Source: Spirochaetales bacterium (lineage in GTDB: Bacteria; Spirochaetota; Spirochaetia; SZUA-6; RPPD01). Taken from it: a stretch of 64,000 bases of DNA. Positions 46,145 through 54,300 of the stretch are shown piece after piece. The stretch lies in assembly GCA_016934415.1 (NCBI GenBank), contig JAFGSW010000088.1, forward strand, positions 118,434-182,433. The letters are read 5' to 3'. A program made the translations under genes and the position numbers. The notes below the pieces were generated by a model. The model searched no databases, was not told the origin of the DNA, and was given only the letters and a program-made list of their open reading frames with translations. Each line of letters starts with the position of its first letter. The first letter of the stretch is position 1.

Positions 46145-46159
46145 GGCTGCCTTGAAGAA

Positions 46160-46903
46160 TCAGACGGAAATAATGAGGCAGGTTCCCCCGCCGCCGTTCG
46201 GCGACCAGACATCCGGGGGGATGGTTCTCGTTTCAATCCCCCGGACGGTGGATCCCAGATCATCGATTATCCGGAGGTAGTTTCTTTTCCAGTTGTTCGG
46301 ATAGTAAAATTTACCGTATGCGACGGCCGAATCTCGAAGGGACGAATCGTGCGTCTCGAACAGGACGAGGTGTTTTCCGGCCAGTCGTAAGAGACTGAAG
46401 AGGATCGGCTTGATCCTGCGTGGCCTGACGTAGAGTAACGTCGCCCAGGTGAAGACAAGATCGGCTTGGCTGTCCGAAGGCAACCTGTAAATATTGCCCC
46501 GGATGAGGGAGACGTTACCTCGCCCCAAGGATCGAAAGCGGCCGTTGCCGAATGTAACCGCCATTGCATTAATGTCGATGCCGCGAATCTCAGTGGAAGG
46601 CAAACACTCAGAGAGCAGGACGAGGTTGTTGCCGCAATTGCTCCCGATCTCCAGAATGCTTCTCGGGCGGAGAGGGACGATCGTCTCCATCGTATACCGG
46701 CAACGGCCCCCGTAACGGATGTCCCAGTACCGCCTGATTTCCGGAAGCCCCATCCGGCTCCAATGCGGATAGGCAACGTGCTTGAAGAAGGACGATTTGA
46801 GGTTTCCCCAGTCTCGTCCTAGGAACCGAAGAAGATTCCCGGGAAACGGGAGTGAAAGCAGGAGAGTCGTCCAGCGCTTGAAATAGGTGTGTAATAACCG
46901 CAT
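46160..46903 (-). CDS. Class I SAM-dependent methyltransferase
   Basis: The 247-residue protein has a basic N-terminus and then motif I 'SILEIGSNCGNNLVLLSECLP' (about 85-105), 'EIRGIDINAMAVTFGN', 'LPSDSQADLVFTWATLLYVRP' (about 145) and 'LLRLAGKHLVLFETHD'. Methylation of a sugar hydroxyl is likely from context. It is 59 nt after the upstream glycosyltransferase gene and 15 nt before the next. Confidence 0.8.
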   Translation of the reverse strand: MRLLHTYFKRWTTLLLSLPFPGNLLRFLGRDWGNLKSSFFKHVAYPHWSRMGLPEIRRYWDIRYGGRCRYTMETIVPLRPRSILEIGSNCGNNLVLLSECLPSTEIRGIDINAMAVTFGNGRFRSLGRGNVSLIRGNIYRLPSDSQADLVFTWATLLYVRPRRIKPILFSLLRLAGKHLVLFETHDSSLRDSAVAYGKFYYPNNWKRNYLRIIDDLGSTVRGIETRTIPPDVWSPNGGGGTCLIISV

Positions 46904-46962
46904 ATACGCAATGGCTGCGGCGCCCTATGCGGAGCGCGACCGGCTCCGCCTATCCGGGGTCG

Positions 46963-48111
46963 TCAACCTTTCCTCGTCCCGGCCTTCTTAAAACCGGCCG
47001 CCAAGGACTGGTAGATGCCGTTCATTTTCGCCATTTCCACGGAATGGTTGTTTTTTACATCAATGATAGTGCGGCCGCGTGCTCCCATGTGTTTCCTGAG
47101 TACGTCGTCTCCCAGCAGGCGCTTGAGCTGAGCGGAGAGCATAGCGTGATCGCGCATGGCGAACAGGAGGCCAGCCTGTTCGTTATCGAGCCAGATCGCA
47201 TTGTCCCCGAAACGGGTGATAACAACCGGCACGCAGCACGACATGGCTTCGGCTGTGCTCGCTGCCAATCCGGCGTCGGAGAGCGAGGTGGAAACGTAAA
47301 TGTCAGCCGAGGCGATGTAACACTGCATGTCCTCGTCCGAGAGCCTGCCCGCGAATACGATTCGCTTTTCAACTCCCAACTGAACAGCCAGTGACTGTAT
47401 CATTTCTTTTTCACTGCCCCCGCCCACGATGACGAACGCGGTATTAGGGTAGGCTTTCAGGACCTCTGGTGCGGCTTTCACGTACGTTTCAATGTTATAG
47501 ACAGATTCCATCGCCCGCAGGCTGATGACCAACCGTGTTCCGGCGGGGTATCCGAGCTTTTCCGCGAGGCGCGGATCGCGCTTCGACGGATGGTATTTCT
47601 CGGTGTCCGTACCGAAAAAAACCACCTTAATCCTCTCCGGCCGCACCTTGTGCTTCTTCAACTCCTCGACGATGTGAAACGCGTCGCAGGTGATGGTATC
47701 GGCGGTACGCAGGGAACGTTTCGCCATCAGCTTCGTGCGCAGATTCCTTTTCAGGTAATAGAGCAGATCCGACCCCCAGATTGTGATGAGGAAGGGATGG
47801 AAATTGAGTCGGCTCACGACGTACGAATAAATGTTGAGCGATTGAACATGGATAACGTCGGGCTTGATCTTTTCAATCATCTCCGCGAGGTACTTCTTAA
47901 AGCGGCGAAATCGGAAGAAATAATCGATGACGACGGGCAGGGTCCGCTTTCGGTATTCAGTCCGGAAAATCGGAATATCTTCGAGTGAATGTTTTTCCTC
48001 GTTTTCCCCGCTCGTATCGAGGACGTGGACTTCATTGCCGAACGCGGGGAAGGACAGGATCCATCTCCGGGAGTGGATGCTGGCGAGTTGAGCGATAAAC
48101 AGGATTTTCAC
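46963..48111 (-). CDS. Glycosyltransferase family 4
   Basis: This 382-residue enzyme opens 'KILFIAQLASIHSRRWILSF' and has 'KPDVIHVQSLNIYSYV' in the acceptor domain. The donor domain has 'RLVISLRAMESVYNIETYVKAAPEVLKAYPNTAFVIVGGGSEKEMI', 'FAGRLSDEDMQCYIASADIYVSTSLSDAGLAASTAEAMSCCVPVVITRFGDN' (donor box near 280, here SDAGLAASTAEAM), and 'GLLFAM'. The layout is typical of GT4 enzymes in O-antigen loci. It starts 26 nt after wzx. Sugar donor unknown. Confidence 0.88.
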   Translation of the reverse strand: MKILFIAQLASIHSRRWILSFPAFGNEVHVLDTSGENEEKHSLEDIPIFRTEYRKRTLPVVIDYFFRFRRFKKYLAEMIEKIKPDVIHVQSLNIYSYVVSRLNFHPFLITIWGSDLLYYLKRNLRTKLMAKRSLRTADTITCDAFHIVEELKKHKVRPERIKVVFFGTDTEKYHPSKRDPRLAEKLGYPAGTRLVISLRAMESVYNIETYVKAAPEVLKAYPNTAFVIVGGGSEKEMIQSLAVQLGVEKRIVFAGRLSDEDMQCYIASADIYVSTSLSDAGLAASTAEAMSCCVPVVITRFGDNAIWLDNEQAGLLFAMRDHAMLSAQLKRLLGDDVLRKHMGARGRTIIDVKNNHSVEMAKMNGIYQSLAAGFKKAGTRKG

Positions 48112-48137
48112 GATGACTCCTTCGGACGAACGCCGCG

Positions 48138-49661
48138 TCAGGAATGAGTGACATCGACCGCCCTCGGTTTGAAAAAAGATTTCGCCTTGGAAATGATCCT
48201 TCTTTTTTGATCTGGGGTGAGGATCCCGCTGAAAAACCAGATGGCGAAGGTAAAGGCGATGATTCCCGTCACCTCATGGAACAGCAGATTGATCCAGTTG
48301 TTGCCGAAGGACACGAAATAAAGCGCGAAAAAAACGACTGCGAGGAAAACGAATGTGAGGGACGTGTTCTTGACGTTATACGAAAACTGGTAGTACTTGT
48401 GCACGAACACATTCAGAAGCACAAAATAGACCAGATAGGATACGACCGCGGAAATCACCGCTCCGATCACGCCGAGCAGGGGAATAAATATGAAATTGCA
48501 ACCGACGCTCACAATGGCCGCGATGATGGCGGACATGCTATTCCATTCGGGCTTTTTGACGATAAGGAGAGCGTATCCATTGATACTCATCAGAAAGTAG
48601 AGAAACGCCGGAATGGTCAAGGCGGGGACGAAATCGATGCTCTTCAGATAGTCGTGTTTGGAATTAAAGTCGTGTACGAAGATGTTGATCAGATCTTTAG
48701 CCCCGAGGCTGATGACGATGAAAAGCAGACTCCCCAGGATGAGCTGGATAGAGTAGATGAACGAGAGGAGTTTCTTCGTGTCCTCGGCGGAGTGCTTTTC
48801 GGCGTAGGGGAGGATGAAGGCCGGGAGGAAAAGAGAAAACGGCATAAGAAGAAGGATATTGAACAACTGGGAGAATTTAGAACCGACGTCGTATACGCCC
48901 ACCGCCGACTGCCCGACGAAGAAGTTGAGAATGAGCCGGTCGGAAATGCTCAAAGCCCACATCGCCACTCCGCTGAACACGAACGGAAGGCCGAGTCTGA
49001 TCAATTGGCGGAAAAATTCGGGCTTGAAAGAGGGGCGCCAGAAATTCCTGGTATAGATAAAAATGGAGATGAAAACCACGGAAACGGAAATAATGCTCGA
49101 TTCGATGAACCCGCGTACTCCTCGTTTGAGGACGATGATGAGGATGATCTTGAGGGAGAAGTCGAGCACGAACCTGAGGATCGAAAAAAAGACGTAGGAA
49201 CCGCTCTTCTTTTCCAGCCGCAGGACGTTGAGCGGGATATCGAGCGGAAAGCTCACGGCGAAGAAAATACCGATGAGGAGCACCTCGGGAGCGTAGTCGG
49301 ATTTTTGAAAGAGCGCCGTGGAAAGATGGGTGCTGAAAACGCCGATTCCCGCACAGACGAAAACGCCCATCACGACGTACCAGGTAATGCACGTACCGAG
49401 TAGGCTGCGGCGATCGGTTTCAGGAACGCCGAAGTATACGCGTTGCATGGCGCTCATGATGCCGCTCGAGGCGAACATGGCCGAAAAGTTGATGATCGCC
49501 ATGAGCACTGAAAGGATGCCGAATTGGGACGGAGAGAAATATCCAATATAAACGGGAAGGAGCAGGAAATTGAGCGCGGACTGTGAAATATTGCCGAGGC
49601 CGTAAATGAAGAAATGCTTGATCTCTTTTTTGATAAGCTGAAACGACGACATCGCATTCAC
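48138..49661 (-). CDS. wzx: Wzx-type lipid-linked oligosaccharide flippase
   Basis: MATE/MOP-superfamily membrane protein of 507 residues with about 12-14 helices. The start 'KKEIKHFFIYGLGNISQSALNFLLLPVYIGYFSPSQFGILSVLMAI' is characteristic of Wzx/RfbX flippases, and 'LPFVFSGVAMWALSISDRLILNFFVGQSAVGVYDVGSKFSQL' (about 225-265) is the second-half signature. It should move undecaprenyl-linked repeat units to the periplasmic side. Together with the Wzy-like protein it marks this as a Wzx/Wzy-dependent pathway. It overlaps the methyltransferase gene upstream by ATGA. Confidence 0.9.
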   Translation of the reverse strand: MNAMSSFQLIKKEIKHFFIYGLGNISQSALNFLLLPVYIGYFSPSQFGILSVLMAIINFSAMFASSGIMSAMQRVYFGVPETDRRSLLGTCITWYVVMGVFVCAGIGVFSTHLSTALFQKSDYAPEVLLIGIFFAVSFPLDIPLNVLRLEKKSGSYVFFSILRFVLDFSLKIILIIVLKRGVRGFIESSIISVSVVFISIFIYTRNFWRPSFKPEFFRQLIRLGLPFVFSGVAMWALSISDRLILNFFVGQSAVGVYDVGSKFSQLFNILLLMPFSLFLPAFILPYAEKHSAEDTKKLLSFIYSIQLILGSLLFIVISLGAKDLINIFVHDFNSKHDYLKSIDFVPALTIPAFLYFLMSINGYALLIVKKPEWNSMSAIIAAIVSVGCNFIFIPLLGVIGAVISAVVSYLVYFVLLNVFVHKYYQFSYNVKNTSLTFVFLAVVFFALYFVSFGNNWINLLFHEVTGIIAFTFAIWFFSGILTPDQKRRIISKAKSFFKPRAVDVTHS

Positions 49662-50413
49662 ATCTCGTCCCCGCCCGCGCTTTTACGGCTAATGAGAAGT
49701 ATATTCTGGGCGGTCCAGCGCGTGGGAGGGAGTCTTCTCTTGAGGCGGCGCTCGCAGAGCGTCTCGATCGCGACCGCCGGTCGCGGCAAATATTTTTTCA
49801 GATGACCGAGGAGGATACGGGCAAGGCTGGGGACGATCCAGCCGTTCCACTGAAACGCGACATCGATCAGGCCGCTTTCGCGGAAGGCGCGTTTGAGTTC
49901 GCGGGCGGTAACAACGTAGTGTTTGTAGCCGCGCCGCCAGTCGTAATAGAGTTTTATATAGTACCGATCAAGTGAAATATCGAGATTCGGTATGAGGATG
50001 ATCACAATGCCGGTACCCGGTTTCGTAACGCGCGCGTGCTCGCGGACAAGACGGAGCCGTTCCGTACGCGTGGGAAAATGCTCGACCAGACCGAACGAAA
50101 AAACGATATCAAACCATCCGTCCGAAAACGGCAGTTGGCGAGCGTCGGATAGATGGAAATTGGGAACAAAGGCCGATCCCGCGGGATTGTTATCGACTCC
50201 ATGAGCTTCCCCGCCGTATTCGTCCTTGAACCAATTGAGCCATCGGCCGTTGGAGCAGCCGATTTCGAGGATGCGGGGATTCTCGGTCTTGGGCACGTGG
50301 CGTATGATGGCGGCGACGAGCTCCTGTTCCCACGGGTCCGTCAGCGCCGGCCTGTCGCCGAGCTCGGCAATATGGCTCGTCCAATCGAAAGTATCCGTAT
50401 TTTCCTTCCTCAC
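49658..50413 (-). CDS. Class I SAM-dependent methyltransferase
   Basis: The 251-residue protein has a UbiE/Methyltransf_11-like core: 'RILEIGCSNGRWLNWFKDEYGGEAHGVDNNPAG' (motif I, about 47-80), 'DARQLPFSDGWFDIVFSFGLVEHFP' (about 93-118) and 'VTKPGTGIVIILIPNL'. It probably methylates the glycan. Its stop overlaps the wzx start by ATGA; the nucleotidyltransferase gene ends 21 nt upstream. Confidence 0.85.
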   Translation of the reverse strand: MRKENTDTFDWTSHIAELGDRPALTDPWEQELVAAIIRHVPKTENPRILEIGCSNGRWLNWFKDEYGGEAHGVDNNPAGSAFVPNFHLSDARQLPFSDGWFDIVFSFGLVEHFPTRTERLRLVREHARVTKPGTGIVIILIPNLDISLDRYYIKLYYDWRRGYKHYVVTARELKRAFRESGLIDVAFQWNGWIVPSLARILLGHLKKYLPRPAVAIETLCERRLKRRLPPTRWTAQNILLISRKSAGGDEM

Positions 50414-50434
50414 AGGGGTGAAGCGGCGCGCCGC

Positions 50435-51154
50435 TCACCGCTTCTCGAATTTCGCGCGATTGTTTTCAAATTCAAGATTGGCTTTTTCATAATCCCCGGT
50501 CGCGCCGATATCGATCCAGTAGTAGGGTTCGTTGCAACAATAGCCGAACACTTTTTCGTTATCGCCGATGAGCTTCAAAACGAGGTTATTGAGATCGAGC
50601 CGGGTATTTTTTTCGATATACCTTAAAATACGGCTGCTGTAAATATAGATTCCCATATTGTCGCTATACTTGTATGTCGGTTTCTCATGGAAATTCGTGA
50701 TCATGCTATCCTGATTGAGGTCGAGAATGCCGAGGTTGACGGTAATCGTCTTTTCACCGACGGCGACCGAGAGTAAAGCTCCCCGTTCAACGTGCGTCCG
50801 CATGAAATCCGAGTAATCGAGCGTCGTGAGGATATCCCCGTTGATAACGAGGAAATTATCCTCGAGTCCCTCGACGAGGCCGATCGGCCCGGCCGTGCCC
50901 AGCGGTGTCGTCTCGTCGATGTAGCGAATAGTGACTCCGGCCGGTACGTTCGCCGGGTTGTTGAAGAACATCCTGATGTAATCTCCGAGATACCCGAGTG
51001 ATATCACGATGTCTGTGAAGCCGTAAGAGGCGAGCTGATTGACGATGATTTCGATGATCGGCTTTCCGCCGACAGGGAGCATAGGCTTGGGAAAGATCAC
51101 TGTGTACGGCCGTAATCGCGTGCCCTGGCCGCCCGCTAAAATAATCGCCTGCAT
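50435..51154 (-). CDS. Sugar-1-phosphate nucleotidyltransferase
   Basis: This 239-residue enzyme of the RfbA/GlmU-type family has the signature 'AIILAGGQGTRLRPYTVIFPKPMLPVGGKPIIE' (residues 3-35), 'NGDILTTLDYSDFM' (metal-binding Asp) and 'NFHEKPTYKYSDNMGIYIYS'. It activates a sugar-1-phosphate with a nucleoside triphosphate. Between the aminotransferase and the methyltransferase, and with the LegB-like dehydratase nearby, it may make the NDP-sugar that this sub-cluster modifies, as PtmE does in legionaminic-acid pathways. The base and sugar are not readable from sequence. Confidence 0.9.
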   Translation of the reverse strand: MQAIILAGGQGTRLRPYTVIFPKPMLPVGGKPIIEIIVNQLASYGFTDIVISLGYLGDYIRMFFNNPANVPAGVTIRYIDETTPLGTAGPIGLVEGLEDNFLVINGDILTTLDYSDFMRTHVERGALLSVAVGEKTITVNLGILDLNQDSMITNFHEKPTYKYSDNMGIYIYSSRILRYIEKNTRLDLNNLVLKLIGDNEKVFGYCCNEPYYWIDIGATGDYEKANLEFENNRAKFEKR

Positions 51155-51174
51155 GGTTTTTTCTCCGGTTATGC

Positions 51175-52278
51175 TTAACGGTAGAATTGCCTCGTGATGT
51201 CGATGACGTATGCCACTTCGCCGTCCGTGAGGGCTGGGTGCATGGGCAATGAAAGGACTTCTCGAGAAATTGCTTCGGTGTTCGGCAGGAAGAAATGATC
51301 GAGCTGCAGGTTTCGATGACGATGATTGGGTACCGGCCAGGAGATGAGGGTACCGATATCGTGCTCTCGAAGATATTTCTGCAGGGCATCGCGCCGGGAA
51401 GTGCGGATGACGTAATTCTGGAATGAATCGACGAAGGTATCATCGGAATTATACGGAGGCAATCTGATATCGCCGATACCCCGCAGACCTTCCTGATACC
51501 GGCGGGCGACGGCCCGTCGACGTTTGATCATGTCCGGCAGGTACGGCATCATCGTGTTAAGAATTGCCGCCTGCAGGTTGTCGAGGCGGCTGTTCCAGCC
51601 GTAATATAAAATATCGCCTTTGGTTCGGTCCTGGCCATTGTCCCTTAAGCAGCGCAATGTATAATCGAGCGTTTTGTCGTTCGTGACGATCATGCCGCCG
51701 TCGCCGAAGCAGCCGAGTATTTTAAAGGGATAAAAACTATTCGTCGACATGACGCCGAAGGAACCGGCCTTTTTCCCTTTGTAGAGGGCCCCGATTCCCT
51801 GAGCTGAATCCTCTATCACCGCGAGCTTGCGGCGGGAAGCGATCTCGAGGATTGGATCCATATCGCAGGTTCTTCCGTTCAGATGCACAACCATGATCGC
51901 CTTGGTCTTTTTCGTGACGGCGGGCTCGATCAGCCGTACGTCGATGTTGTAGTCGTCCGCGACGTCGACAAGGACGGGGATGGCGCCGCAATGATGGATC
52001 GCCGCGATCGTTGCGACGAAGGTGTGGGCGACGGTGATGACCTCGTCGCCGGGGACGATGCCCAGCGCCGAGAGGCAGAGATTGAGGGCGTCGCTGCCGT
52101 TGGCTACGCCCACGGCGTGCGCCGCGCCAATGTACCCGGCGAACGCCTTCTCGAAGTCGAGGAGATCCTGGCGCATAATGAAATCGGCGCGCTGGAACAT
52201 CACCTCGCGAATCACGGGCTCGAGGTCTTTTTTAAAAATTTCAATCTGTTTCGGAAGGTCGACAAAGGGCACGTTCAT
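51175..52278 (-). CDS. DegT/DnrJ/EryC1-family PLP aminotransferase
   Basis: The 367-residue protein has 'VPFVDLPKQIE' at the start, 'GVANGSDALNLCLSALGIVPGDEVITVAHTFVATIAAI', 'LAVIEDSAQGIGAL' (PLP-interacting Asp) and 'NSFYPFKILGCFGDGGMIVT' (PLP lysine near 188). It transfers an amino group to a keto sugar. It is not the same gene as wbpE and lies 9 kb from it, directly after the E1-beta gene, so it probably acts on the product of the LegB-like/E1 genes or on a 4-keto sugar of a separate branch. Confidence 0.9.
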   Translation of the reverse strand: MNVPFVDLPKQIEIFKKDLEPVIREVMFQRADFIMRQDLLDFEKAFAGYIGAAHAVGVANGSDALNLCLSALGIVPGDEVITVAHTFVATIAAIHHCGAIPVLVDVADDYNIDVRLIEPAVTKKTKAIMVVHLNGRTCDMDPILEIASRRKLAVIEDSAQGIGALYKGKKAGSFGVMSTNSFYPFKILGCFGDGGMIVTNDKTLDYTLRCLRDNGQDRTKGDILYYGWNSRLDNLQAAILNTMMPYLPDMIKRRRAVARRYQEGLRGIGDIRLPPYNSDDTFVDSFQNYVIRTSRRDALQKYLREHDIGTLISWPVPNHRHRNLQLDHFFLPNTEAISREVLSLPMHPALTDGEVAYVIDITRQFYR

Positions 52279-52306
52279 GGAGAATCCTTTCGCTGCTCGA
52301 CTCGCA

Positions 52307-53281
52307 TTAGCCGATGAGGGTTTCGATGGCGGCGGTGATATCGCTGGCCCGCGGGTAATATTTTTCTTCCAGGGAATGCGCCGCCGGCGCGGGCGCGTCG
52401 GGTAATGAGATGACGGCGATCGGCTTTTTCAAGGAAGCGAATCCTTCAGTGGCCACGATCCGGCAGATCTCGGCCGCGACGCCTCCCTTCGGCCAGGTCG
52501 CGTCGACGACGAGAAGCCGTCCGGTTTTTGCGACGGATCGCAAGAGGCAGGCAGAATCGATCGGCTTGATCGAGCGAAGATCTATGAGCTCGACGGAAGG
52601 GGCGCCCGGAAGCGACTCCAGGGTTTCGCGGCAGAGGACGACGGTGTATGATGAGGCGACCACGGTCAGATCCGTTCCTTCCCGGACGATTTCCGCGCGG
52701 TCGAGATCGCTACGATAGGATGAGGCGGGGACTTCGCCCTGCTCATCGTAAAGCCAGCGATCATCGATGAATATGACGGGGTCGGTTTCCTCCATCGCCT
52801 GGAGAAGCATCCCTTTCGCGTCGTAGGGATGCGACGGCATCACGACCTTGAATCCGGGAAAGTGCATGAAGACGCCCTGGAGAGCCTGAGAATGTTGGGC
52901 GCCCTGTTCGCCGCCCCGGTTGATGATGGCCCGGACGAGGATCGGAATTTTCACCCGCCCGCCGAGGGTGGCTGGGAGGAGCGCCCCGTGGTTGACGAGC
53001 TGGTCCATGGCATAGTGCATGAAGTCCATCCGCGGGAAAGTGAGAATGGGATGCATTCCCGCCAGGGCGGCGCCGATGGCGAGGCCGGTGACCCCGTTCT
53101 CGCTCACCGGCGTATCGATCACCCGGTCCGGGCCGAATTCCTCGAGCAATCCCGTCATTGTATTGCCGACGAACCAGGGAGTGTTGATTCCCACTCCGAT
53201 GTGAAAAGCTTCCTTTTTTTCCCGCATGATGGCGATGAACGCCTCATTGATGGCGGCTGCGTAACTGATCCGGCGCAGCAT
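52307..53281 (-). CDS. Thiamine-diphosphate 2-oxoacid dehydrogenase E1 beta-like subunit
   Basis: Transketolase-like subunit (324 residues). 'RVIDTPVSENGVTGLAIGAALAGMHPILTFPRMDFMHYAMDQLVNHGA' (about 50-100, with the TPP-activating Glu in SENG), 'GGEQGAQHSQALQGVF', 'VVMPSHPYDAKGMLLQAM' and the C-terminal transketolase domain ('LTVVASSYTVVLCRETLESL', 'VELIDLRSIKPID') are typical of PDH/acetoin-type E1-beta. The alpha partner gene lies 23 nt upstream. No E2 or E3 gene is in the window, so the pair may act without a lipoyl carrier. Confidence 0.9.
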   Translation of the reverse strand: MLRRISYAAAINEAFIAIMREKKEAFHIGVGINTPWFVGNTMTGLLEEFGPDRVIDTPVSENGVTGLAIGAALAGMHPILTFPRMDFMHYAMDQLVNHGALLPATLGGRVKIPILVRAIINRGGEQGAQHSQALQGVFMHFPGFKVVMPSHPYDAKGMLLQAMEETDPVIFIDDRWLYDEQGEVPASSYRSDLDRAEIVREGTDLTVVASSYTVVLCRETLESLPGAPSVELIDLRSIKPIDSACLLRSVAKTGRLLVVDATWPKGGVAAEICRIVATEGFASLKKPIAVISLPDAPAPAAHSLEEKYYPRASDITAAIETLIG

Positions 53282-53304
53282 ATTTCTTATCGACCTACCG
53301 TTCT

Positions 53305-54240
53305 TTAAAATTCCGTGACCGAGGGGTCCCGTCCTGCGCGGCGAAACCGGTCCGCGTCCCCGACGAGGGTTTCAATCTCCCCGACAAGCCGCCCGTATTC
53401 TGGTTCGCTTAAAATCCCGCGCTCGAGGAGCCGGTTTTTAAGACCTTGGATCGGGCATTTTTTCCGCCATTTTTCGACATCCACCTTCTTCCGGTATCCG
53501 ATATCGAGGTCCGGATCGGGGCCGACATGGGCCAGCCAGCGAAAGGTGAGGCATTCCAAAAGCGCGGGCTTCCGCGTGGCGCGGATGCGCTCGATCAGGC
53601 CGCGTGCGGTCGTATACACCTTCTCCACGTCGTTGCCTTCAATCCTGGCGGTTTCGAGCCCGAAGGCGGACACTTTCTTATGGATGTCGATCTCGGCCTG
53701 ACGCAGGGCAATGGGCATATGCGTCGAGAATAAATTGTTCTCGCAGACGAAGAGCACGGGGAGCTCGAGCAGGGCGGCGACATTCACGGTTTCCCAAAAT
53801 ACGCCTTCGTCGGTCGCTCCGTCTCCAAAAAAGGCGACAGAAACGCGGTCTTCGTTTTTCAATTTCGAGGCCAGGCCTGTACCAGCCGCAATGGGGATGG
53901 ATCCGGCTACGATGGCGGAGCTGGCGAGATAATTGATCTTCGGATCGACGATGTGCATCGAACCGCCGTAGCCATGGGAACAACCGTTCTCCTTACAGAA
54001 TACCTCCGCCACCAGCGCATTGACGTCGCCGCCCTTGGCGATGTAGTGGCCATGGCTGCGGTGGGTACTGAGCACGTAATCGTCCGTTCGAAGATTCTGG
54101 CAAACCCCGGCCGCGATGCCTTCCTGTCCGACGTATAAATGAACCGGACACCGAATCTCACGTGAGGTCAATTTTTCGGCGAAATATTCCTCTACCAGCC
54201 TGATTTTCAACATTGATTTCAGGAGTGACATTAGGATCAT
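53305..54240 (-). CDS. Thiamine-diphosphate 2-oxoacid dehydrogenase E1 alpha-like subunit
   Basis: The start at ATG 54240 (311 residues) has GGAAGAG 9 nt upstream; the frame is open back to 54279. The protein carries 'LYVGQEGIAAGVCQNLRTDDYVLSTHRSHGHYIAKGGD' (about 35-75) and the thiamine-diphosphate motif 'VAFFGDGATDEGVFWETVNVAALLELPVLFVCENN' (GDG...NN, about 135-170), then the phosphorylation-loop-like 'RWLAHVGPDPDLDIGYR'. It forms an alpha2-beta2 enzyme with the next gene. Near a LegB-like dehydratase and an aminotransferase, I infer transfer of a two-carbon acyl unit onto a keto sugar rather than central metabolism. Confidence 0.9.
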   Translation of the reverse strand: MILMSLLKSMLKIRLVEEYFAEKLTSREIRCPVHLYVGQEGIAAGVCQNLRTDDYVLSTHRSHGHYIAKGGDVNALVAEVFCKENGCSHGYGGSMHIVDPKINYLASSAIVAGSIPIAAGTGLASKLKNEDRVSVAFFGDGATDEGVFWETVNVAALLELPVLFVCENNLFSTHMPIALRQAEIDIHKKVSAFGLETARIEGNDVEKVYTTARGLIERIRATRKPALLECLTFRWLAHVGPDPDLDIGYRKKVDVEKWRKKCPIQGLKNRLLERGILSEPEYGRLVGEIETLVGDADRFRRAGRDPSVTEF

Positions 54241-54300
54241 GATATTTATCTCTTCCATATGTTCCTGCATCCGCGGCAAACCGACGCGCGGCCGTTTTAC

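Noticed and set aside
48144..49403. Long plus-strand open frame (419 codons) opposite wzx
   Set aside because: It is the complement of a clear multi-spanning flippase; its translation is charged and repetitive with no motif. Similar long shadows lie opposite 30055-31098, 31152-32549, 35323-36549 and 37557-38474.
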